Below are positions 1 through 7,171 of a stretch of DNA of 8,945 nt, in pieces (within the stretch, counting starts at the first letter, position 1; every line of letters begins with the position of its first letter). A program made the translations under genes and the position numbers. The stretch is from Flavobacteriia bacterium. GTDB taxonomy: Bacteria > Bacteroidota > Bacteroidia > Flavobacteriales > Flavobacteriaceae. The stretch covers positions 1-8,945 of the forward strand of contig JAHBAN010000166.1 of assembly GCA_018500075.1 (NCBI GenBank), given 5' to 3'. The notes under the pieces are model-generated. The model was not told the origin of the DNA and made no database searches. It saw only the letters and a list, made by a program, of their open reading frames with translations.

Positions 1-19
1 AGATGTGTATAAGAGACAG
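1..19 (+). other. Tn5 mosaic end / Nextera adapter remnant (not genomic)
   Basis: The first 19 bases read AGATGTGTATAAGAGACAG, which is exactly the 19-bp hyperactive Tn5 mosaic end used in Nextera tagmentation libraries. It sits at the extreme end of the sequence and carries an in-frame stop (TAA at 10-12) just before an NRPS reading frame that is otherwise open. No Tn5 transposase or IS50 sequence follows. The simplest reading is untrimmed library adapter, with genomic DNA beginning at base 20. Confidence 0.96.
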
Positions 20-345
20 CCCATGTTCTCGGCGTTGCCCGGATCAGAGCCGAGGAGAGTTTCTTTGATCTTGGCGGCCATTCGCTGCTTGCGGTGCAGG
101 CCCATCGCGAAATTCGCGAGCGCTGTCGCGTGCCGCGCCTGTCGATCACGGATATCTTCCGCTTTCCCACATTGGGCGCTCTGGCGGCTCGGGTGGGCGC
201 GCTGGGCGCAAGCCTCGCCGACAGACCGCCCGAAGCCGCCATGCCCAAGCCCCCGAGCGCGCCCGCGCCGCAGCTCTCGCTGGATGACACCATGTCCCGC
301 CGGCGCCAGATGCGCGCAAGGCGAGAAACGGCTCGTGCCTCTTGA
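20..345 (+). CDS. Nonribosomal peptide synthetase, C-terminal carrier (PCP) domain, 5'-truncated
   Basis: Read in the frame of codons 22, 25 and so on, this is the end of a larger protein cut off by the contig edge. It opens with H-V-L-G-V-A-R-I and continues into EESFFDLGGHSLLAVQ, the signature of a peptidyl carrier domain. The serine that takes the 4'-phosphopantetheine arm is codon 82-84. The rest of the helical bundle follows (SITDIFRFPTLGALAARV). No thioesterase, reductase or condensation domain comes after it. The protein ends with a roughly 45-residue Pro/Ala-rich and then Arg-rich tail (MSRRRQMRARRE) and a TGA stop. Adenylation and condensation domains would lie upstream, outside the window, so the substrate cannot be told. 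The stop overlaps the start of the phosphopantetheinyl transferase, so the two are surely co-transcribed. A free-standing carrier protein is less likely, because the frame runs back to the adapter without a start codon. Confidence 0.88.
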
Positions 346-1004
346 GCGGTGCAGAGCTTGAACAGGCGCTCGCCGCGCTGCTGCCCGCGCAGGTGGCCTT
401 TGCGGTGCAAGACCCGCGCGCACAGGCTGTGGGCCTCTATCCCGATGAGGCGGCCGCTGTGGCGCGTGCCGTTCCCAAGCGCCGGCGCGAGTTTGCCGCA
501 GGCCGTCGCGCGGCCCGTGCCGCTTTGGCGCGCCTCGGTCAGGCGCCCGCGCCGATCCCGAGCGCGCCGAGCCGCGCACCGCTCTGGCCGAGAGGGTTTG
601 TCGGCTCGATCAGCCATTGTGACGATCTGTGTCTGGCGGTTTGCGCAAGGTCGGACGACATCCTGTCGCTTGGCTGCGATATCGAAGCGCGCGCGCCCCT
701 GCCGGAAGGGTTATGGGATGCGATCACAACCGCCAAAGAGCGCGACTGGCTGCGCCGCTGCGACGCGCTTCTGCCGATTGATGTGTTTTCAGCCAAAGAA
801 GCCGCCTTCAAAGCGCTCTATCCGATCACGCAAAAGATGCTGGGCTTTCAGGATCTCAGCCTATCGCCCCAAGGCGCGGGACGGGTCTGTGCCGAGCTTC
901 ACACCGCGGCCGGAGCCTGCGCCTCGGGGGCACGGGTCCCGCTGCTCTCAGCGCGGCTGAAAGCCCATATTCTCTTTGTCTCAATCCTCACGGCCCCGCC
1001 CTGA
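342..1004 (+). CDS. 4'-phosphopantetheinyl transferase, EntD/Sfp type
   Basis: This 220-residue protein matches the family that moves phosphopantetheine from CoA onto the serine of carrier domains, a cytoplasmic, Mg-dependent reaction. Visible motifs in order are RRREFAAGRRAAR (about 47-59, as in EntD), GFVGSISH (about 85-92), LGCDIE (110-115, with Asp113 and Glu115 the expected metal ligands) and FSAKEAAFKALYP (149-161, with the Lys/Glu pair at 152-153). The length is normal for EntD-like enzymes, and no key residue is missing. The likely start is TTG at 342, inside a TTGA overlap with the stop of the NRPS gene. That fits translational coupling; no strong Shine-Dalgarno is visible, and a GTG at 393 is the only nearby alternative, leaving the true start slightly open. 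Its place right behind an NRPS carrier domain says its main client is that synthetase, though it may also serve other carriers. Confidence 0.93.
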   Translation: MSGAELEQALAALLPAQVAFAVQDPRAQAVGLYPDEAAAVARAVPKRRREFAAGRRAARAALARLGQAPAPIPSAPSRAPLWPRGFVGSISHCDDLCLAVCARSDDILSLGCDIEARAPLPEGLWDAITTAKERDWLRRCDALLPIDVFSAKEAAFKALYPITQKMLGFQDLSLSPQGAGRVCAELHTAAGACASGARVPLLSARLKAHILFVSILTAPP

Positions 1005-1214
1005 GCGGTGTTTTCGCGCGGGTGCGGGGCGGAAACTGTCACCAGTTTGGAAACGTTGAGTTTCGGCTAATCTGTTAAAAAAACTGGCAAAATTTATGCA
1101 AATGGCCTATTTATGTATGGCGCGCTGTCAAACTGACTGGGAGGAACGAGAGCGCGGAGTTTTGGCATCAGTCCTGCGGGGGCAGGGGGTGGCGCTTGGT
1201 ATCGGAGTAAGCCT
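1005..1214 (+). promoter_or_regulatory. Intergenic leader upstream of the wzz-like gene, with short inverted repeats
   Basis: This 210-bp gap is distinctly AT-richer in its middle (about 1065-1118) than the genes around it, and probably holds the promoter of the co-polymerase gene. I could not fix a convincing -35/-10 pair. It contains a perfect AAACTG-tcac-CAGTTT hairpin (1033-1048), a GAAAC-gttga-GTTTC repeat (1050-1064), two more AAACTG copies (1081-1086 and 1130-1135) and a CGCGCT/AGCGCG pair (1121-1126 with 1151-1156). No T-run follows any hairpin, so no intrinsic terminator for the upstream genes is evident. The role in regulation is inference. Confidence 0.4.
1033..1064. repeat. Two adjacent short inverted repeats
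   Basis: Bases 1033-1048 form AAACTG-TCAC-CAGTTT (6-bp arms, 4-base loop), and 1050-1064 form GAAAC-GTTGA-GTTTC (5-bp arms, 5-base loop). They are separated by one base. They could be a regulator's operator or small hairpins in a transcript. Neither is followed by a run of T. Their presence is read directly from the sequence; function is unknown. Confidence 0.5.
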
Positions 1215-2522
1215 ATGGGCCAGATCCAGTCGCTTGGTGATTTCGTGAGTATGGTGCGCCGGCGCTTCTGGCTCATCTCTTGTGTTGTGCTGCTTGGCAC
1301 GCTTGGCTCGATTTATTGGGCTTTGGAACAAAAGAAAATTTACGAGGCCACCGCCGTCGCCCAGATCGAAGCGCCCACAATCGTTGATGCAGGGACGCGC
1401 GCTGGCGCCAGCAACTCGATCGAGCAGCGTTTGCGCCTGCTCGAACAACAGCTTATGGCCCGCGACAACCTCACCAATATCATCAAGAAATTCGGCCTCT
1501 ATACCGGCACGCCGCTGTCGCCGGGCCAGAAGGTCAACACCCTGCGCAATTCGGCCCGCCTTGTGCAGATCACCGATCCGAATGCAGGGTGGGGGGCGGC
1601 GCGCACGCCAACAGGGATGCTGATCACCGTCTCCGACACAGACCCCGAAATCGCGGCTCTGCTGGCCAATGAGTTTTTGCAAAGCCTGCTGGACATGAAC
1701 AACCGCCGTCAGTCCGTGGCGGCCTCCGAACAGCTCTCGTTCTTTCGGGCCGAGCAGCTACAGGTTGAGGCCGATATTTCCGCGCTCGAAGTGCGGATTG
1801 CGGATTTCAAAGAGCGCAACGGGTTGTATCTGCCCGCCGGCATCGCCGCTCAGCGCGAAGAATTGACCGAGCTGCGCAGCACGCTTCTCACGCTTGATCA
1901 AAGCCTGATCGAGCTGGAAGCCAGCGGCACCCGCCAGCGCGCCTCGGTGATTCAGCGGCAGCGCGGCCTGATCGGCGAACAGCAAGACCTGATCCGCTCG
2001 CGGATTGGCGAGATCGAAGAGGCGCTGGCCCGCGCTCCGGAAGTCGAGCGTCAGTTCAATCTTTTGGAGCGCGAGCAGGAGCAACTGAAAAGCCAGTTCA
2101 CAGCCATCACCCAGCGCGCCGCCAGCGCCGAAATGAGCCAGGCTCTGGAAACCCAGAATCAATTCGAGCGCATCGAAGTGCTCGAAACCGCGCTTGTGCC
2201 GGAAAATCCGATTTCAGGCAGCCGCAAGAAAAAAGTCCTGATGGGCTTTGTGGCCTCCGGTCTGCTCGGCCTCGCTCTGGCCTTTGTGATGGAGCTGTTT
2301 CACCCCGTCATCCGCACGCGCGAGCATCTTGAACGCCAGTTGAATGTCAAAGCGGTGGTTGCGATCCCGAAGATCCAGACCCCGCAGGGCAAGCGCAAAT
2401 CGTCGCTGATGCGTGTGGCGCTGCTGGTCGGAATCGTTGCGCTGATTCCGCTTCTCTTTAGCGGGGTGCGAGACGGCTTGAGCGGGGTTTGGAGCCTGTT
2501 GCAGCGCCGCACAGCACCCTGA
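1215..2522 (+). CDS. Wzz/GumC-type polysaccharide co-polymerase (chain length determinant), without fused kinase
   Basis: This 435-residue inner-membrane protein governs polymer length and export in Wzx/Wzy-type polysaccharide systems. A Wzz-like N-terminus (QSLGDFVSMVRRRFWL) leads into a first membrane helix (about 18-37). A large periplasmic part follows, with long coiled-coil stretches (about 160-300, rich in Glu, Gln, Leu and Arg). A Pro-containing segment (ALVPENPISGSRKKK, about 326-340) precedes a second helix (about 341-362). A short cytoplasmic-type stretch resembles the juxtamembrane part of Wzc/ExoP (REHLERQLNVKAVVAIPK). A third hydrophobic segment (about 399-418) is unusual, since most co-polymerases have two helices. 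No Walker motifs are present, so the kinase must be separate, and a candidate lies just downstream on the other strand. The ATG at 1215 is preceded by GGAG (1204-1207) at good spacing. Confidence 0.9.
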   Translation: MGQIQSLGDFVSMVRRRFWLISCVVLLGTLGSIYWALEQKKIYEATAVAQIEAPTIVDAGTRAGASNSIEQRLRLLEQQLMARDNLTNIIKKFGLYTGTPLSPGQKVNTLRNSARLVQITDPNAGWGAARTPTGMLITVSDTDPEIAALLANEFLQSLLDMNNRRQSVAASEQLSFFRAEQLQVEADISALEVRIADFKERNGLYLPAGIAAQREELTELRSTLLTLDQSLIELEASGTRQRASVIQRQRGLIGEQQDLIRSRIGEIEEALARAPEVERQFNLLEREQEQLKSQFTAITQRAASAEMSQALETQNQFERIEVLETALVPENPISGSRKKKVLMGFVASGLLGLALAFVMELFHPVIRTREHLERQLNVKAVVAIPKIQTPQGKRKSSLMRVALLVGIVALIPLLFSGVRDGLSGVWSLLQRRTAP

Positions 2523-2555
2523 ACAGTGCGCTGATCCGCAACAGCGGGCGGCGCG

Positions 2556-3908
<1,353 letters not shown>

Positions 3909-3913
3909 GGCGC

Positions 3914-3918
3914 ACCTC
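3914..3918 (-). promoter_or_regulatory. Ribosome binding site of the kinase-like gene
   Basis: On the minus strand GAGGT lies just upstream of ATG 3908, with GAGG ending 6 bases before the start codon. This decides in favour of the ATG over the GTG at 3920, which would overlap this site. Confidence 0.6.
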
Positions 3919-4000
3919 ACAAGGCAGCGTCAGGGGGCTGATCGGGCAACGGCAGGGTCGCTTGAGGCTCACGCGGGCTATGTCCTTCGGTTGTGGTGGG

Positions 4001-4017
4001 GCCTTAAGGCATAAGGC
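4001..4017. repeat. Perfect inverted repeat in the kinase gene leader, possible operator
   Basis: GCCTTA-aggca-TAAGGC gives 6-bp arms around a 5-base spacer. Flanking GGG (3998-4000) and CCCCC (4021-4025) could lengthen the stem with a small bulge. There is no T-run on either strand, so it is not an obvious terminator. It lies about 93 bases upstream of the kinase start and overlaps a weak candidate -10 element on the minus strand, which would suit an operator. Function is inference. Confidence 0.45.
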
Positions 4018-4035
4018 TCGCCCCCTGTTCATCAA
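4008..4035 (-). promoter_or_regulatory. Weak candidate promoter for the kinase-like gene
   Basis: On the minus strand TTGATG (complement of 4030-4035) is followed after 16 bases by TATGCC (complement of 4008-4013). The -35 is fair and the -10 poor. The position is plausible: downstream of the likely terminator of the fusion gene and upstream of the kinase start, giving a leader of roughly 90-100 bases. Alphaproteobacterial promoters often match the consensus poorly, so this is only a suggestion. Confidence 0.22.
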
Positions 4036-4046
4036 AGAAATCTGTC

Positions 4047-4073
4047 AAAAATAAGCCAAATTGGCAGGCTTTT
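4047..4073 (-). terminator. Likely intrinsic terminator after the fusion gene
   Basis: Read on the minus strand, a few bases after the TGA of the oxidoreductase/epimerase gene, is AAGCC-tgccaattt-GGCTT followed directly by ATTTTT. The stem is only 5 bp and modest in GC, so strength is uncertain. The placement at the end of a minus-strand operon and the T-run both fit. An alternative small hairpin (GCCA-att-TGGC) sits within the loop. Confidence 0.5.
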
Positions 4074-4077
4074 GCCC

Positions 4078-6171
4078 TCAAAAGCCGAAAAGCCCCGCTT
4101 CTGTGACAGCTTTTCGCACAAATTCGGCCCGGTCCGCCTCGGGCTGCCAGCCCAGAACGCGCTTGGGCTTGCGCGTGTCAAAGGGCGAAAGATGGGCGCG
4201 ACTCTTCCAGTCGGCATAAGACGGGCGCGCAAGCCCCTTGCGCCGCAAGACCTTGGTTTTGAGAAAAAACTTCACAGCATCCGCCGCATAAAAGGCCCAG
4301 ATCGGCCCGTTGCTGAGCAAAATCTTGGCCCCCAGTGTTTCGTGGATCGCCGCAAAATAGCCCCGTGCCGTGAGCATCGGCTCGCCAATCAGATTGAAGC
4401 TCTCGCCCAAAGCCGCCGGCGTGCGCGCCATAAGAATAAGCCCCTCGACAACATCGTCACGCAAGACAAAGGGCAGGGTGTTTTTTCCGTTGCCCCAGAT
4501 TTTCACAGCCCCCGCGCCGTGCCAGCGGCCAATGCCCCAATGTTGCAGCGGCCCTCCCGCGCCCAGAACAATTCCGGGGCGCGCAATCGTCACGGGCAGC
4601 CCCTTGTCGCGATGCAGAGCCATCAAGCGGCGCTCGCATTCGGCCTTGGAACGGGCATAGATGTTGCGCGCCGCCATATCCGGGCCAAAGCCGGTCTCTT
4701 CGGTGATGCTTTGGGCGGGATCGGACATATCATAAGAGGCAATCGTGCCCGTATAAACCAGCCGCGACACCCCCGCCGCGTGAGCCGCACGGGCGATCCG
4801 CTCGGTGACGGCGACATCATTTTCAAGCGCGGCCTCCCATGTCTTATCGTCCGATTTCGCGAGGTGATAGACCTCCTTGATCCCCTGCATCGCGGCACAG
4901 AGCGCCGCTTCGTCGCGCAGGCTCACAGCCACAGTCTCAACCTTGTCGGCAATATCCTCAAACGGCCCCGTCCGGCCCCGCGAGAGCACGCGCACATGGG
5001 TTCCGCCCTCCGCCAGCCGCCGCGTCAGGGCGCGGCCAATAAAGCCCGTGCCCCCGATCACCAGCGCCGTCGGCTTGGGCGTGCCGCGCGGCGTCTTCCG
5101 CGGAGCCTCGGCGGGCAGCCGCTCCAAAACAGCCTCGATCGCGCCCATCACGGCCTCTGCGCTCTCGGCTGAAAACCGTGCCTTTAGTGCGCGGTTTTCG
5201 GCGATGGCACCATAAATCTCGTCGCACATTCCGGCAAAGCTCAGCCCATAGGGCGCGCGCTGGTTGAGCGAGACAAGCTGGCGCAGCGCGTTGACACCGC
5301 CCTCGCGCATATAGGCCCAAGACTGGCCGAGCGCGCGGCGCAACGGGTTGAGCACCAGATCGGAGGCGTTCGAACCCGCCACAACCAGCGTATCATTGGC
5401 ATAATCCAGCCGCGCCATGGCCGAAGACCCGCGCAGCGTGACAGAGCGGTCGTCATAGGTCTCCGTCAGGGCGATGTGAAAGGTGATATCCACCCCGCCC
5501 GCGCGCGCCAGAATCCGCCAGCTCTGGGGCCGGATCCTGCCATCGGGCAGGGCAACAGGGCAGGACAGCTCCAGATGCAAAATCTCGGGGCTGCCAAAGA
5601 GATCCTGACAAAAGGCAAAGAGATGTGGCCCCAGCTCCAGCAAGAGATTGCGCGTGTCGCGCATCAGCCAGAGACCATACGGCCCCGCCCGCAACGGAGC
5701 GAGCGGAAAGCACCAGTTGATCTGGGCGTCGCAAACGCGGCCCAGTTCGCCCGTCGCAAGCTTTGCTTTCAGGCGGTTATAGCTTGGCAGCCCCAAAAAG
5801 TTGTGCCCTGCCGCAAGCTGCACCCCCTTGGCCTTGGCGGTGGCGCTGAGCGCGGCCACCTCGGCCTGCGAGAGGGCCACGGGCTTTTCCACCAAGAGGT
5901 GCAGCCCGCCGGCGAGACACTCCTGCGCCACAGCGAAGTGGCTGTCGGGGGGTGTCAGAATATGCACAGCGTCACAGGCCCCCGCCGCCAGCATTTCGCC
6001 CACCGACCCAAAGACCTCAACGCCGCGCGCCGCGCCAAAGGCGTGCGCCGCCGCGGTGTTGGGATCCACCACACAGACAAGCTCGGCGCCCGCCGTGGCC
6101 GCAATCGCATCGGCGTGCCAATCCGCAATATAGCCCGCGCCGATGATGCCTACTCTGGTGACTTTGCTCAT
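4078..6171 (-). CDS. Fusion protein: Gfo/Idh/MocA oxidoreductase + extended-SDR NAD-dependent epimerase/dehydratase
   Basis: One 697-residue frame carries two enzymes of nucleotide-sugar metabolism. Residues 1-350 are a Gfo/Idh/MocA oxidoreductase, with a Rossmann fold signature GIIGAGYIA (8-16), the EKP motif with the likely catalytic Lys96, and a GPH segment with His183 where the family has its second active-site residue. A Lys/Pro/Arg linker (about 353-367) joins it to an extended short-chain dehydrogenase with GGTGFIG (373-379), YTGT (473-476) and the YARSK catalytic pair Tyr505/Lys509. Both halves look intact. Such enzymes oxidise, reduce or epimerise sugar rings, so the fusion may channel a keto-sugar intermediate; the substrate is unknown. 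The ATG at 6171 is used because it directly precedes the Rossmann strand and has GAGG upstream. That site overlaps the end of the GT2 gene, whose stop lies 7 bases away. The longer open frame to 6246 only runs into the neighbouring gene. Confidence 0.9.
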   Translation of the reverse strand: MSKVTRVGIIGAGYIADWHADAIAATAGAELVCVVDPNTAAAHAFGAARGVEVFGSVGEMLAAGACDAVHILTPPDSHFAVAQECLAGGLHLLVEKPVALSQAEVAALSATAKAKGVQLAAGHNFLGLPSYNRLKAKLATGELGRVCDAQINWCFPLAPLRAGPYGLWLMRDTRNLLLELGPHLFAFCQDLFGSPEILHLELSCPVALPDGRIRPQSWRILARAGGVDITFHIALTETYDDRSVTLRGSSAMARLDYANDTLVVAGSNASDLVLNPLRRALGQSWAYMREGGVNALRQLVSLNQRAPYGLSFAGMCDEIYGAIAENRALKARFSAESAEAVMGAIEAVLERLPAEAPRKTPRGTPKPTALVIGGTGFIGRALTRRLAEGGTHVRVLSRGRTGPFEDIADKVETVAVSLRDEAALCAAMQGIKEVYHLAKSDDKTWEAALENDVAVTERIARAAHAAGVSRLVYTGTIASYDMSDPAQSITEETGFGPDMAARNIYARSKAECERRLMALHRDKGLPVTIARPGIVLGAGGPLQHWGIGRWHGAGAVKIWGNGKNTLPFVLRDDVVEGLILMARTPAALGESFNLIGEPMLTARGYFAAIHETLGAKILLSNGPIWAFYAADAVKFFLKTKVLRRKGLARPSYADWKSRAHLSPFDTRKPKRVLGWQPEADRAEFVRKAVTEAGLFGF

Positions 6172-6178
6172 AACAGCC

Positions 6179-7171
6179 TCACTTATACTCGATAATTTCC
6201 ATGGCGCTGCCCAAGCGCTTGCGTTTGCGATAGCGCGCCGCGCCAATGATGTTCGGGAATTTGGACAAAAACAGGTAGGCCGCGTGCCACGGCGCGCGGT
6301 TGCGCCTCAGGCCTGCGGCCACAAGCCCGCGCACGGTGCGCAGATAAGAGACAGCATACAGCCCCCCAACACAGGCAAAAAGCGGCCAGAACACAACAGC
6401 GCCACTCAGCGCCAGAAGGGGCAATAGCCCGCCAAACAGCCACATCCGCCGCCGCTCGCGGATAAAATACTCGGGGTGCAGATCGTTCACCTGCTCAAAG
6501 CCGTGGCCGGTGCGCACCGCACGGCTCCACCATTCGCTGAACCGGCTCATATTGGCGTCATGATGCGTCATCGGGATCGCAAGGCGCCTGAGTCTGTGCC
6601 CGGCTTTGCGCAGCCTTGTGCAAAATTCGTCGTCCTCTGCCGCGATCACGGCAGGGTTGAAGCCGCCGACCGCCTCAAACGCCCGCGCGCGCACCATCAT
6701 ATCACCGCCACAGGCGCAGATATCGCCTGCGGGCCTGTGCCATTCAAACTCGCACATCTCGTTGTAAATACTGGCCTCAGGGTGGATTTCCGCGCGCCAG
6801 CCGGTGACAAGCCCAAGCTCGGGATCGGCCGCGAGCGCTGCGGCGGCGCGGCCCAGATACCCCGGCTCCAGCGTGCAATCGCCATCGACAAATTGCACAA
6901 ACTCCGGCGCATCGGGGCGCGCCATGATCTTCTCAAAGCCCGCATTGCGCGCCCGCGCCGCTGTAAAGGGCAGATCGCGGCTCAACGGCACGGTCTGCGC
7001 CCCGAAGGCCTGCGCCGTGGCCAGCGAGCCATCGGTCGAGCCGCTGTCGACATAGACCAGCAAATCAACCTCGCCTTGCAACGAGCGCAAACAGTTCACA
7101 AGCCTCTGGCCCTCGTTGCGCCCGATCACAACCGCGCCGATCCGCGCCCTGAGGGTTTGCGCAGCACTCAT
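6179..7171 (-). CDS. Family 2 glycosyltransferase with C-terminal membrane segments
   Basis: This 330-residue enzyme adds a sugar from a nucleotide donor to a lipid-linked or growing glycan at the cytoplasmic face of the membrane. The GT-A fold begins with AVVIGRNEGQRL (13-24) and YVDSGSTDGS (40-49). The DxD-like metal-binding motif is DGD (96-98). GGDMMVRARAFEAVGGF (155-171) and an EDDEF acidic motif (179-183) follow, as expected for inverting GT2 enzymes. Residues about 244-277 are strongly hydrophobic and probably anchor the protein, and the C-terminus is basic. The ATG at 7171 overlaps the stop of the preceding GT4 gene as ATGA, with GGAG about 8 bases upstream, so translation is likely coupled. 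Donor and acceptor sugars cannot be read from sequence. Confidence 0.93.
   Translation of the reverse strand: MSAAQTLRARIGAVVIGRNEGQRLVNCLRSLQGEVDLLVYVDSGSTDGSLATAQAFGAQTVPLSRDLPFTAARARNAGFEKIMARPDAPEFVQFVDGDCTLEPGYLGRAAAALAADPELGLVTGWRAEIHPEASIYNEMCEFEWHRPAGDICACGGDMMVRARAFEAVGGFNPAVIAAEDDEFCTRLRKAGHRLRRLAIPMTHHDANMSRFSEWWSRAVRTGHGFEQVNDLHPEYFIRERRRMWLFGGLLPLLALSGAVVFWPLFACVGGLYAVSYLRTVRGLVAAGLRRNRAPWHAAYLFLSKFPNIIGAARYRKRKRLGSAMEIIEYK

Noticed and set aside
1102..1248. Possible 48-codon upstream reading frame overlapping the wzz start
   Set aside because: It has no Shine-Dalgarno and no recognisable sequence, and the frame overlapping the wzz start could be open by chance.
2529..2546. CGCTG-N8-CAGCG hairpin between the convergent genes as a bidirectional terminator
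   Set aside because: The stem is only 5 bp, the loop is 8 bases and there is no T-run on either side, so the evidence is too weak to call a terminator.
4072..5172. Long plus-strand open frame (366 codons) opposite the fusion gene
   Set aside because: It is an antisense shadow of a GC-rich coding region. The product is Arg/Pro/His-rich with no recognisable domain, while the minus strand encodes clear enzyme motifs.
6344..6354. ATAAGAGACAG, an 11-base match to the end of the Tn5 mosaic end, suggesting a second adapter or chimeric join
   Set aside because: It lies inside the GT2 gene and encodes part of A-V-S-Y-L-R-T in an uninterrupted reading frame, and the upstream half of the mosaic end does not match. 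Chance similarity is the better explanation.
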